Assembly (NCBI RefSeq): GCF_004337985.1
Contig: NW_021940925.1
Span: 124,001 to 188,000 of the forward strand
DNA: 64,000 nt
Direction: 5' to 3'
DNA from: Pyricularia pennisetigena
Lineage: Eukaryota; Ascomycota; Sordariomycetes; Magnaporthales; Pyriculariaceae
Of this stretch, positions 12,363 to 24,337 are shown in pieces. Position 1 is the first letter of the stretch. Each line of letters starts with the position of its first letter. The translations under genes were made by a program, and so were the position numbers. Under the pieces are notes generated by a model. That model was not told where the DNA came from. It was given only the letters and a program-made list of their open reading frames with translations, and ran no database searches.

Positions 12363-12374
12363 GGTTATAAGCCC
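12363..12374 (+). promoter_or_regulatory. Copia-2 primer binding site (RIP-altered)
   Basis: GGTTATAAGCCC follows the LTR directly. It differs from the Copia-1 site GGTTATGAGCCC by one G-to-A change. The site is complementary to the anticodon arm of initiator tRNA-Met. Confidence 0.65.
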
Positions 12375-12639
12375 GGGTGCTCGCTTGTTAAAAAGACCAC
12401 TCTTTCCACCTATTCAGATATATTTTCTATCTAACCTTTGGTTAAACACAAACGACCGTTTTTTTACCTACCTATTATTAAAATTTAACATTAGGCCTAA
12501 ATAAACAGAAATATATTTTCTACTTTTGGAAGAATATACTATAACGGGTATATTATCTATATTATACTCCTTTGAATATAGAGAATATGTAGTTATTAAA
12601 GATAACATTTTCATCTAAATTAACTTTATTTATTGAAAA

Positions 12640-13709
12640 ATATCTGGTTTTGGAGATAAAATTTCTGTCCTAAAATTAAGGGGTACAGATAATTATATTA
12701 CCTGATCCCTCCGAGCCAAAGCCATTTTTACCGAACGAGGTTATATTCACAATGTTCCCAAAATCGGTGAAAATAATAATAAAGCTTTAGTTTTACTGAC
12801 GCTTTTGTGTGAGAACGGTCCTATTTTGCAAATAAGGAACGAAAATAATATAAAAGAAGGTTGGTTAACATTAAGGAACCTTACAAAATCCGAAAGGATT
12901 CACTATCGATTTATTAATCGCTAGGGAGCTTTTAATATAACATCATATAAGTTTTAAGGATATCGATGAATAATTACTTTAATGAAATAAAGGAATTGTC
13001 CGATATATTAAAATCTAAAGAAAAAATTATCCCTGAATAAATATTTGTATTTTGGGTCTTGAATTTATTGAATAATTTCTATGAAGGTTTCATTTCTAAT
13101 GGTAGTTAGGCATTAGGAAATAATCCAAAGTCATACAATACGGACTCGATATTTGTACATTTGGTTGACGAAACCAGAGGCAAAAATGACAAAATATTAT
13201 TTACCAATAAATTTGGAAATAAAAGGAATTCGTTCAAAAGTCCAATTTAGAAAGCCAAAAATAAGGGCAAATTTTGCAGATTTTGCAAGTTAACAGGTTA
13301 TTATGTTGAAGAATGCTGGTATTTGAATCCAAATACAGCACGAAAGTCATTGGACGGTTTATTAAAGAAAAGTCATTTGAGAAATAACGATAAAAATATA
13401 AGTCCCAACGAGAATGTTTCGATTAATACCTTATTCGATTTATGTAATGACGATTCAATTTTGGACGAGCGAAATTGGGATACAGTTGAAGAAGTAAGCC
13501 CACATATCCCAAATAATATATTAAATAATATATTAATTGCAGAAGCTGACAACAACCCAGATTATTTAAGTAATTTGAAGGGAATACACAAATCTTTAAT
13601 GGATAGCGCTGCAACAATGAATATAGTTTGTAATAAAGGTTTTTTGTTAGATTATAGACTTACAAACGAATATGCATATTGTGGTAATGCAGATAATCTG
13701 AAAATATAA
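12640..13709 (+). pseudogene. Copia-2 gag with degraded zinc knuckle
   Basis: The sequence parallels Copia-1 gag: a LKGTDNYI-like start near 12683, the YIHNV and LALL-like block near 12745-12810, and a knuckle region CKFCKLTGYYVEECW near 13275-13320, where the conserved His is replaced by Tyr (C-to-T). The open end 13323-13709 aligns with 3347-3703 (ILNNILIAEADNNPDYLSNL). Several stops break it. Confidence 0.8.
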
Positions 13710-14492
13710 GAATAATTAGTAATATTATAAGTTTAAGCACGTAGTAAATACTACGATGCATAATTATGCACAATTATGCATAATTATTATGCAATGCATA
13801 TAAGAATGATAAGCTTATATTATAAGCTTAAGCACGTAGTAAATACTACGATACCTAATCATATACAATAATGCATAGTTATTATTCAATGTATAACGTA
13901 TATTAATCACATAATTCAATACAATTGCATACGATTTACGCATGCACCATTTTAACCTATTTGGGCAAAAGAAATGAACGGAGATCATACGCAGATTATG
14001 TGTGCCACATACGATTAACACGCAAACCTATTTTGGTAAAAATAAACGCATAATATAAATATAGGTAAAGTTTTAACAATTGCATCATGCCACGTTTCAA
14101 ATATGAGACGTTCAAAATAGCCACATATATAAATAGGTCAACGTTAATGCGTTATTTTATTTTATCCTAATTGGGAAAATAAAATGCAAACCTTAATACC
14201 TGGATTTGTAATACATAGATTGTCAAATGCAATACTTTTGCAGATAAATAGGGAAGAATTTCCCGCCTTAGAATTAGAGGAAGTTTTAGGATCTATCGAT
14301 TTATCCATTCATCCATCCATGTATCTATTAGACTAACTACGGATTTCTATTTGACATAAAACCAACTGTTAACCATCAATACAATTTTTACTTCTATCTT
14401 ACTTATAAAAAGGGACCTTTTTCCCCTTATATATATCTACCTCATACAGATATATTCACCTCACAATTCATTCCATAACCTTCCTTTTAGTA
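13705..14492 (+). repeat. Copia-family LTR inside Copia-2, with adjoining deletion
   Basis: This 788-bp LTR has two palindromic units. To its left is the gag/protease junction of Copia-2 (homologous to about 3440 in Copia-1). To its right the sequence resumes in the RT domain (homologous to about 1880 in Copia-1). Roughly 1.5 kb of the host element is therefore absent, and no target duplication is seen. Recombination between two separately inserted LTRs would give this result. Confidence 0.75.
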
Positions 14493-14764
14493 ACCAAAAG
14501 GTAAATCTGCTATAAAATCGCGTTGGCTTTTGATAAAAAAGCCTATAAACAATAATAATAACGATAACCGTTATATTACGGACGATAAACAGAAGTATCG
14601 TTATAAAGCCCGTTGGGCTATATAAGGTGGTTATCAAATATTTGGTGTAGATTTTCTGGAGACTTTTTCTACAACCTGCAGAACCGAAACGTGGCGAATG
14701 ATTTTAATAATAGACGTTAAAATGGGTTATTTAATAATCCAATGCGATGTTAAAACAGCGTTTT
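14493..14764 (+). pseudogene. Copia-2 RT fragment, left of the Gypsy insertion
   Basis: The plus-strand frame carries the equivalents of QIFGVDFLETFSTTCRTETW and MGYLIIQCDV found in Copia-1. It stops at 14764, where the Gypsy LTR begins within the run ACAGCGTTTTTGCACG. The continuation is at 22847. Confidence 0.8.
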
Positions 14765-15217
14765 TGTTACCATCAAGGTATCGGGTGATTTGTTCTTAGG
14801 GTAAAATACAGTGGGTTAAAGAAACTGAGCGTTTTAACTTGGGTAACTGGGGTTCTCAATAACAAGGATGAAATTATGATCGATTGCTGGGTAGGTAATA
14901 AGTTCATTGCTGCTAAACAATCCTAAACTAAATTCTATTAACATGGTAATAAGCGTATCCTTATATAATTAGGTAATTATTCCGTATAAATGATTATAAT
15001 TAATTTGGGGTAATTACGGCCAGGGGTGATCGCTTTTTTGGCAGTAACCATAGTTATTTTTTCCCGCTAATTGGGTTAGCGTTCCTGACTTTATTATTAC
15101 GTAACCTGGTGTATCCTAGTCCTTGCTCGTGTTTGCGAAATTCCCGCTAATTCCCGCCTGGGTTCCGACACTCCTTTTTTTTACCCAATAATATCAGTTG
15201 TAATCCTTGTCGTAATA
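14765..15217 (-). repeat. Gypsy 3' LTR (element orientation)
   Basis: It is 453 bp, starting TGTTACCATCAAGG and ending CTTGTCGTAATA. It aligns without a net length change with the LTR at 22394. Differences are almost all transitions. Confidence 0.92.
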
Positions 15218-16479
15218 TTAAATCCTTTTTCCAAAGCCAAATCCCGTGGCCCCATAAATAGGTCGCGTCCCTGTTTTTTCGTTTCCCAGGTTTTTGCTGT
15301 TTTTTTTAGCTAACCGCGATATGGTTTCGAATTAAAAAGCAGTTACAATCCGCGCGTCCCGTTTTTACGTTATCCCTCCGTCGCGAGCATTTAACTGAAA
15401 TTATTATTTTCGAAGGTTTCGAAATTATAATTTATATTTTTTATAGAATCCGCGGTTATTTATGTCATACAATCGCATCGAATTGTCGATATAATAAATA
15501 TATTTCCCGGGTCGGAAATGTAATATTTCCTCCGTCTTTATTACCAATTATGAATAATTTCCTCCTTTGCGTATATGGGCTTTTATAATAATTTAAGTCG
15601 TTCCCAATGGCTAGATTAGATTAGGAAAAAAAACTGGAGTTGCAGGAATTTAAAATAGAAACGATATTTTCCGTGTCCAATAGGAAATTGCTCGTTTACA
15701 ACGAAAATTTTCCGAAAGATTTAATCGGTTATTGCGTTTACGCAAACAAAAACGTTTCCTTTGATTTCATAGCGAAGCCGAAACCGTTCGTTGAAATGCC
15801 GAATATCGGTTAAAAATGCTATGGAAAGGGATTGTTTGGGTGTTAATAAATTGCTTTTCGATAATCCCTCCCAAGCGGGGTTAATCCCGGAACTGCATTT
15901 TCTGGGCTACATTAATATTATTAATTGGTTTTCGGTATTAAATACCGATCCGCACGATTGGCTTTTTACAGGTTTAGTCTTTAAAAATGATAAATGGTGT
16001 TTTTTTTAGGTCGTCCTTTTTTTGGTTAATTTGTTCGCAAATTTAATTCCTGGTAATATTGACGAAATAATTCCTAGCAATTTTGGAAATAATTAAAATG
16101 TTCCTAAATGTTTTTTTCGTTTCCATAGTTTTCCCATTTAACAAAATATTTTATCTTGCCGTGGTTGCTTTTATGGCCCAATATTAGTTCGACGTTATAC
16201 GCTTTTTTACGTCGATTTCGATTGTTTTTTAAATATCGGTGCCGTATAGTGCTGGTTCCAATAATAATACGGGGAACGTTATATGGATCTTTATAATATT
16301 TGGTAATAATAGTTTGTAATTAATTTCGTTAATTTTTTATCGATTATAAAAAATCCAAGCTTTTAAGATCAGATCTGCTATTAAGTCGCTGTATTTTGGT
16401 TTTACGTCGAATAAAATAAACGTTGTTTCCCTCCTGAAAGGATAATTCTTTTATCTGATATTTGTTAGCGTACTTGGTC

Positions 16480-16900
16480 ATTTTTTTTGTACGACTTTTC
16501 ATTTTTATCGGAGTTTTTTATGGAATTTTCGTAATTCGTTTGCTTGTTTATCGGTCCGTGGGGCTGTAATCATGGTGATTGGCTCTCCACATGCGGTAGG
16601 ATTAAGTCCGTAATTAATATGAAACGGGGTTGTTTTAATATTTTCATGTTTTAAATTATTATACGCGAATTGTACTATAGGTAATAGTTATACCCAATTA
16701 TCCTATTGATGGTTTATATTGCATTTTAAATAATATTTCAAAATTCAATTCGTTCGTTTTATTTATCAATTTATTTGTGGGTGGAATATTATAAATAATT
16801 CGTGGTCGCATTTTAATTGTTTCATTAAAATTCTCCAAACTTTTGATGTAAAAAATTTATTTTTATCCGTAATAATATTTTTTGGAAGTCCGTAATTGTT
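16480..16900 (-). pseudogene. Gypsy integrase fragments
   Basis: On the minus strand near 16900-16780 the translation gives NNYGLPKNIITDKNKFFTSK, then a CDHELFIIFHPQ block, the integrase core with its second Asp. Near 16660-16500 it gives KTTPFHINYGLNP, the conserved TTPF..NYG..P stretch at the end of Gypsy cores. Stops lie between them. The enzyme would insert the cDNA copy into the genome. Confidence 0.75.
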
Positions 16901-18118
16901 GACAATTATTCGTAGGAATATGTAAGCCATTTTTTCGGCCTTATTATTTTCCTTATTGAATAAAAAATAGGCGTATTTGGTAAGTTTGCTTATTATAATT
17001 AATATATTATTATATCTGGCTTTAGTAAATGGTTTTTCAAAAAATGGTAGTTTAACGATAAAATTTACTATAATCGTTTTCCAAAATTCATTAGGGGTTG
17101 GTAAAAGTTGTAGGAGCTTTCAAAACTTGTATTTTGCGTATTTGTTTTTTGCGCAAAATTCGCAATTTTTAATGGTCTTTCGTACTTTTTATCGTATTTT
17201 TGTTTTAAAATTGTGGTGTTGTTTTAACCCTTTCCATGTTTTGTAGATTCCTTGGTATCCGTGGGCTTTATTTTCGTGGACTTTTCGTATTTCCTTTGGT
17301 ATAATTACCGTATTAGTTGTTATAAGGTTTTGATAAACAGGTTAAAGGTTTCCGTCATCGTTTGCTGTAAAAACTTTCCGTGTTTTTTCGGTTGTTATGT
17401 TATTATAATTTAGTTTTTTGTTAAAGGTGTCGGCCCTACCGTGTTTTATTCCTTTTCGATAAGTAATTTGAAAATGGAATTTTAATAGGAATTTTACCTA
17501 TTTAATTTGTCGTTTATTCAATATCTTACTAATGGTAAAATGGGTTAAGTTTTTATAATCAGTGTAAATTAATATTTAGTGTTTAATTCTGGATAAGTAT
17601 AGTTTCCATTTTTCGAATATTCGGATAATAGCCATAAATCTTTCATCCTGGATTTGGTAATTGAACTTTAACTAATATTATTTTCGTAAAAAGAAAAACG
17701 TAGAAATGTAGGCGTCCTTTTTCGTTTCGTTGGCTAAATTATCCTCCTACTGCATAATCGGATGCGTCGGTTTTGATTTCGAAAAGTTTTGTTGGATTTA
17801 GTATTTTAAAAATTGGTTTTTATGCTATTACGTTTCGTAATTGTTCGAAAATTTGCTATATTTATTCCGTCCATTGGAACTTTAAATCCTGTTTAATTAT
17901 ATTAGTCTATAGGGTGGCGATCGCGCCGTACTTTTTAATAAATCTTTTGTCAAAACTTACAAATCCGAAAAATATCCAAACGTTCTTTACGTTTTATAGT
18001 TGGAATTATTCCTTTACTATTTGGATTTTTGATTTTTCCATCCCAACTTTTCCAGGGGCGATAATATATCCTAGGAAACTGATTTATTTGTTGTAAAAAT
18101 TGTATTTTTTGGGTTTAA

Positions 18119-18310
18119 TTAAAACTTTAGCGTTTTGTAGCTTTGTAAAACTGTGTTAACGTGTTTTTTGTATTTCTCCAACGTTTTGGAAAAAATACGG
18201 ATATTGTCCAGGTATATAACGATAAAAATGTTTAAATATTCCCTAAAAACATGGTTAATTATAGTTTGGATGGTTGCGGGGGCGTTTGTAAAACCGAAAA
18301 ATACTACCAA
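18119..18310 (-). pseudogene. Gypsy reverse transcriptase palm fragment
   Basis: The fragment reads FGFTNAPATIQTIINHVFRE followed by IVIYLDNIRIFSKTLEKYKKH, the most conserved part of Ty3/Gypsy RT. The catalytic YLDD has become YLDN, a G-to-A change expected from RIP and sufficient to abolish activity. Surrounding frames are closed by stops. Confidence 0.85.
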
Positions 18311-20348
18311 ATATTTGTAATGTTTTCGTCAAATGCGAAATGCTATCTTCTATTCCTCGCCTTTTTTACTCGGATTAAATTATATGCCTTTTAAAAATTC
18401 AATATTGGAAATCATTACATTTGGTAAACCATATTTCGAAATTTTCCTATTAACGGGAACAGGTAACAATTTTTTATTATAATGTCGTTTAACTATCTGT
18501 AATCCACGTATAATCGTAGTTTTTCGTTTCTTTTAGTACGAACAAAAATTGGGTATCCTGCTAATAATATCGATAATTTAATGTAGCTTTTTTTAAAACC
18601 TTTTGCGAAATACTCGTTTAAAACCTCCATTTATATTGGATTTAAACCGTATATTTTATCGAATTTTCGGTGGGTTTTTTTTTAATAGTATTTCGTGGTC
18701 GAACGGGCTGTGTTCGGGTAATTTTATTCCGAGTTTTTCGTTAGATAATCGTATATAAATATCGTATTTTTTGGGATTCTGCCGTTTCTGGTCTATTTTT
18801 TCGTGGTTAGTGCTATATAATTGAATTGGTTTTAGCCTGTAAATAATCGCTTTTTGTCCGATATTGGTTCCGGGGCTGGTCGTCCTTCCTATAAATACGT
18901 CATTTGTTTTATTTAATCCTTCCGTACTTTATATTTCCTATATAAACCCTGTTATACTGGAGGTCGTTTAATAATCAAATATTTTTCCCATTAAATTTGG
19001 TTTATAGTCCAGTTTATCCGGGGGTTGCTTTTTTTAAACTAGGGAATTTTTAAAATTATACTTTTGTTCCCTATTTCCGTAATATTTCAAATAATTTGAT
19101 TATTTTGTCCATAGTTTCCATCCTAAAATGTATAGTTTTTATTTCGATTATATCGTTCCCGTATAAAATTGCCTTTCCTTTTACGGTTTACAATCGGTAT
19201 AATTTCTTTTTTTATTATTAAAATATCCGTCGTTTTTTCACGACTTTTGGGGAAATGTAGTTATTATATACTCCGCTGTTAAAGAGCGTTCGTATAAAAT
19301 CTCCATTAAATTGTATATTTAAAAATATATATTGGTGTACTGCTTTCGTGGTTTGTGTAACGTTTAGGGTTTTTTATTCCGTTTCTATTGCTACCGTTTG
19401 GTACCTTATACCGTTTGGCCATTTTAGTTTTTTGGCTATTTGGATTCGCCTTATGGGTCCTTATTTTTTTGTTTCGGGACGTATAACTGCTTTTAATTTT
19501 GATTTTATTAAATCGGTATCCTATTAATATGGGTGTGTTTTATATTTTCGTAAATATTTCGTTATCCCTCACGCTGGGGTTCCACACCATTTTAATTATT
19601 GGTGCGGGTCCTGGTTACTTTAACTTCATTTCGGGACATAGTCATATTTTAGTTAATATTTGTATTTTGCATATATTTCGGGTGCATTCGTACTAGGGAA
19701 ATTATTTTTAATTGCAGCATACTATGGGGTAATCGTCGCAAATAGTAAAAATTACCGCTGGTTCGGTATTAAATTTTATTTTAATTTTTCAATCAAATAG
19801 TTCGTTAATGGTATATATTTCGTGGATACCTATCATTTTACGTCGTTATGGGAAAAAATCGTGGACGACTCTCCTGCTAAAATGTAATCCGCAATTGTTT
19901 CGAAAACATTTTACCTAAAATCTTCTTATATATTTGGCATATTTGGTATTTAAAACTGGGTGGTTTCCGAAAATTGGATAATTGGTCCAATAAGGTTTCG
20001 TATTTATATTCGAAATAATACTCCGGGAAATTGCACTAATTGGTCGTTTCGGTGTAAATCGATAAGTTTTTTTCGTATATATAGGGGTTGTTTTCCCTTA
20101 CTGCATTATATAAATCTGAATATGTACTTTGTTTTCGCTGGATTCGTCCTTTAATTCGTTATTGGATTCGTTCGTTAAAGTTTACTGGATTATTCGGATA
20201 CGGTGGGTTTATCCCAATAATCTTGGTTTTAATTTTTTAAGAGTATTTAATTCCGTTGGTTTGGGTAATTGGGCGTTTTGTTTGCGTAATTGTACTGGTG
20301 GTCTTATTTCCATAAATACGCGGTTTCCTACTATTGAGGTCCGCATAT

Positions 20349-21195
20349 TGTTAAAAAGAAGGTTATATGATGAATTATGAAGTGAATATATCTGTATAAG
20401 GTAGATATATATAAGGGGAAAAAAGGTCACTTTTATAAGTAAGATAGATAGAGGTAAAAACTGTATTGATGGTTGAATGAATCGAGAGATCGATAGATAG
20501 ATGGATCGATAGATGGATAGATCAATAAAACTTCCTCTAATTCTAAGGTGGGAAACTCTTCCCTATTTATCTGCAAAAGTATTGCATGTGGCAATCCATG
20601 TATTACAAATCCACGTATTAAGGTTTGCATTTTATTTTCCCAATTAGGATAAAATAAAACAACGCTTCAGCGTTCACCTATCTATATATGTGGCTATTTT
20701 GAACGTCTCATATTTGAAACGTTGTATGACGCAATCTTCAAAACCTTACCTGTATTTATGTTATGCGTTTTATTTTTACCAAAATAGGTTTGCCTGTGGA
20801 TCGTATAATCTGCAAATGATCTGCGTTCATTTCTTTTGCCCAAATAGGTCAAAAGTGTACATGCATAAATTGTGTGCAATTGTGTTGCATTATTTAATTA
20901 ATACACGTTATACATTGCATAAAGGTTATGCAGTATTGTGCATCATTATGCATCGTAGTATTTACTACGTGCTTAAGCTTATAATATAAGCTTATTATTC
21001 TTTTATGCATTGCATAATATTTATGCATAGTTGTGCATAATTATGCATCGTAGTATATATTACGTATTTAAGCTTATAATATAAGCTTATTATTCTCTTA
21101 CGCACTGCATAATAATTATGCATAATTGTGCATAATTATATATCGTAGTATATATTACGTGCTTAAGCTTATAATATAAGCTTATTATTCTCATA
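20349..21195 (-). repeat. Copia-family solo LTR inside the Gypsy element
   Basis: This 847-bp LTR in reverse orientation runs from TGTTAAAAAGAAGG to TATTCTCATA and has three palindromic units near 20950, 21045 and 21140. Flanks are CATAT and GATAT, four of five bases matching, so it is probably an old target duplication. It is the innermost insertion of the nest. Confidence 0.8.
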
Positions 21196-21840
21196 GATAT
21201 TTTTGAGTTTTTATAAATATTATCCTGCGTTTATTTTCGCATGATTGTATATTATTTAATTGTCGTCGTAATATATAATCCAGTTTATTAGGTTATATTA
21301 ATCTGGTTATATTTATTGACGGGTGGTGGCGTTTTATCCTCGTAATTTCTTGGAATCGGGGGTGTTATTTTAATACCCATTCATAAAATCGGGGTATAAA
21401 TTTGGAGCGTTTTTGTAATAAAATTTGGCGATATATTCCGGTTTATTATATTTCAACACTTATTATTTTTGTGATTTTTACGGGGGTTTTCATACTATAT
21501 CGCGTTAAAATCCATAAATCCGTTATATGTTCCGTAGGAAATATTATATTGGCGAAACGGTTTAGGGTGTTAATATTTGCGTTTTGTATTGGTTTATCGC
21601 AAAATTGGTCCCTATACGCTACGTCCTTCGCGTCGTTCCAATTTTCGTTCGTAAAATCGGTTATCGATTTTAATTGTTAATTTTACGTATTCGGTTAAAA
21701 TATCGGGTCGTTTTTTTAACGAATTCGTTTGTAATTTTTTTAAATCCCGTATAAAAACGTGCTATGAGGGTTTCGGGGCCCTATAATAATTTGGCGGTAA
21801 TTTGTCGAAATTTACTGGTATATTTAAATACCGATTTGTC

Positions 21841-22092
21841 TTAGGTTAAACGTACCAATTTACGTTTAACCGTGCCTTTTTCGTTTGGGCTGCTGAAAAT
21901 TCCCCTAAAACATTTTTCGAAATTTTCGTAATCGTCGAAAATTCGGTTGGTTTTAACTTTACGGTTTTTTCCCTTATTGTGGTCCAAATAATTTCGTAAA
22001 ATTAGCTTAAACCAGGCGAGCGTATTGCCCTTTAACAGTGAAATTGCGTAAATAATTTCATTTGCGTTATTATCGAAATTATTTTCGTTCAA
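21841..22092 (-). pseudogene. Gypsy gag (capsid) fragment
   Basis: The 83-codon stretch contains AISLLKGNTLAWFKLILRNY and FENFEK-like YENFEKCFRGIF, ending KGTVKRKLVRLT. This matches the retrotransposon gag pattern (A..W....l..y, then f..F...F....e...a...L..L) of Ty3/Gypsy elements. It lies about 300 bp inside the 5' LTR, as expected. Confidence 0.7.
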
Positions 22093-22393
22093 GTGAAAAT
22101 AGGCCCGGGTTCCTGTAAAAAGGTTTTTATAAAGTATTTAGGGTGCTATTATAAAATAATCGTAAAAGGTATTTAATAAAATTCCTATTAATTTAATTAA
22201 TTTGTTCGGTTATTCGCTCCTGGAATTGTCAATTTTCCGTTTGGAGCGTCGCGATTACTTGGCGTAAGGCGTTAACGTCGGCCGGAACGTTAATAGTAAA
22301 GGGAGTTTAAGGGGTAATTTGCTTGGAAAATATCGTTTCGGCGATACTATTCGGAAAACTTTAAAGCAAAATACTGAACAGGAGCAATTAAAA

Positions 22394-22846
22394 TATTACG
22401 ATTAAGGTGTCGGGTAACCTGTTTTTAGGGTAAAATACAGTGGGTTAAAACAATTAAACGTTTTAAGTCAAGTAATTGTGGTTTTTAATAATTGTGGTAA
22501 AACTATAATCGATGCCTGGGTAAATAGTAAATTAATTGCTGCTAAGCAATCCTAAACTAAGTTTTATTTACATGGTAATAAGCGTATCCTTATATAATTA
22601 GGTAATTATTCCGTATAAATGATTATAATCAATTTGGGGTAATTACGGCCAGGGGGGATCGCTTTTTTGGCAGTAACCGTAATTATCTTTTCCCGCTAAT
22701 TGGGTTAGCGTTCCTGATTTTATTATTACGTAACCTGGTGTATCCTAGTCCTTGCTCGTGTTTTCGAGATTCCCGCTAATTTCCGCCTGGGTTCCGACAC
22801 TCCTCTTTTTTGCCCAATAGTGTCGGTTACAGTCCTGGTCGTAACA
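22394..22846 (-). repeat. Gypsy 5' LTR (element orientation)
   Basis: It is 453 bp, starting TATTACGATTAAGG and ending CTGGTCGTAACA. The end GTAACA keeps the terminal inverted repeat with TGTTAC of the other LTR. Copia-2 sequence resumes at 22847. Confidence 0.92.
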
Positions 22847-24060
22847 GTTTTTGCACGCAAATATTAATACCGAAATATACATAAATTTACCAATTGGTTT
22901 TTATATAGAAAACAAATATAAAAATAAGGTCGGTAAGTTAAATAAAGCTTTATATGGCCTCAAATAGTCGCCACGATTATGGTACAAATATTTGTTAAAA
23001 ATATTGAATAAAACTGGATTTAATCCTTTACCATACGACGAGGGTATTTTTGTTAAAAAAAAAACCCCGATAGCAAATATAACCAAACAATTTTGGTATA
23101 TTACGTAGACAATATATTAATAATCTGATTTCCGATTTGCACACGGAAATTAAAATAGAAAATTTACGACCTGTTTCCAGCTTTTTGGGCAACGAAATTA
23201 TTATTACTAATAATAAGACAATAAAATAAACCCAATATACAAGAAAATGATTAAATAAATTTAATATTAATAGCGATTATAAGCCGGAATTGATTCCGGG
23301 GGTAGCGGGTATTAAATTAACAAAAAGAAAACGCTTCTCAGAACGAAATATAAATATACCAACAATATATTGGTTCGCTATTATATTGAGCGTTAAAAAC
23401 AAAACCAGATTTTTGTTATATCATGAATCTATGTGCCAGAGTTATGGCGAATGCAAGCAACGAGCATTTTAAATCCGTTGCAAATATTTGGAAATATTTG
23501 GTAAAATATCCAAATTTTGGATTAAATTATAACATGAATCACGAAAATAAAAATATTCTTATAAAAGGATACCACGATTCTAATTGGGCTAATAATCTCG
23601 AAAGTCGGAAATTGACTTCTGGTTATATATTTGGCTTAACAACAAAATATAACAAAAATATATTGAATAACGATATAATAAATTGGAATTCTGTTTTACA
23701 AAAAACAGTAGCTTTAAGCAATTGCGAAGCAAAGTATATGGTTTTAACAAACGCAATAAAAAAAGCATTATACCTGAGCAATATCATAATTTATTTAAAT
23801 GATAATTTAAATATGGGCTTTAATATAAAAACATCAGTTATTGTGGTGAATAATACGGCGGCCATTAATCTGGCAAATAATCCCGAATCTTACAAAAGAT
23901 CCAAGCATATCGATATATTATATTATTTCAACAGAGGAACTGTTTAAAAAAAACTTGATAAAATTGGTATATATACCAATAAAAGAAAATTTGGCGGAAA
24001 TTTTAACAAAAACGGTACCAAATCCAGCCCATAAATATTTTCTAAATCTAGGAAGTATTC
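22847..24060 (+). pseudogene. Copia-2 RT end and RNase H
   Basis: After the Gypsy element the Copia frame continues with the YYVDN palm site (23099-23113, one Asp lost). The RNase H region is open at 23423-23947: GYHDSNWANNLESRKLTSGY, SNCEAKYMVLTNA, VNNTAAINLANNPESYKRSK. Compared with Copia-1, the catalytic residues in CEAEY and VDNTA read CEAKY and VNNTA, both G-to-A changes. Confidence 0.85.
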
Positions 24061-24337
24061 AATAAAGCTTTTTTACCTGAAGGATTTAGGTTTTTTGCTT
24101 AAATATATAATAATCCAACAATTCTTTCCCAAAAGGTTTTATACGTTAGATATGATTATTTGAATATAATATTTTAACGATTTTTTCCCAAAGGGCTTTA
24201 TACGTTAAATTTGTGCATATATAAAATACTTTGTTTTAACGATTTTTTCCCACTGGGTTTTATATGTTAAAACGAAAAATACTATACAGATAATTTATAC
24301 AATAAAATAAGTTTTTATTATACAAATTACGGGGGTA

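Larger units (their letters stand above)
14765..22846 (-). mobile_element. Complete but dead Ty3/Gypsy element nested in Copia-2
   Basis: The element is 8082 bp with two 453-bp LTRs (14765-15217 and 22394-22846), ends TGTTAC...GTAACA, and 5-bp target duplication GTTTT (14760-14764 and 22847-22851). Removing it restores the Copia sequence ACAGC-GTTTT-TGCACGC seen in Copia-1. Coding remains are on the minus strand in the Gypsy order gag, RT, RNase H, integrase. A Copia LTR at 20349-21195 sits in its gag-protease part. RIP-type changes are dense throughout. Confidence 0.93.

Noticed and set aside
14765..22846. Plus-strand frames inside the Gypsy element (for example 17773-18096)
   Set aside because: The gag, RT and integrase signatures are all on the minus strand, so the plus-strand frames are antisense.
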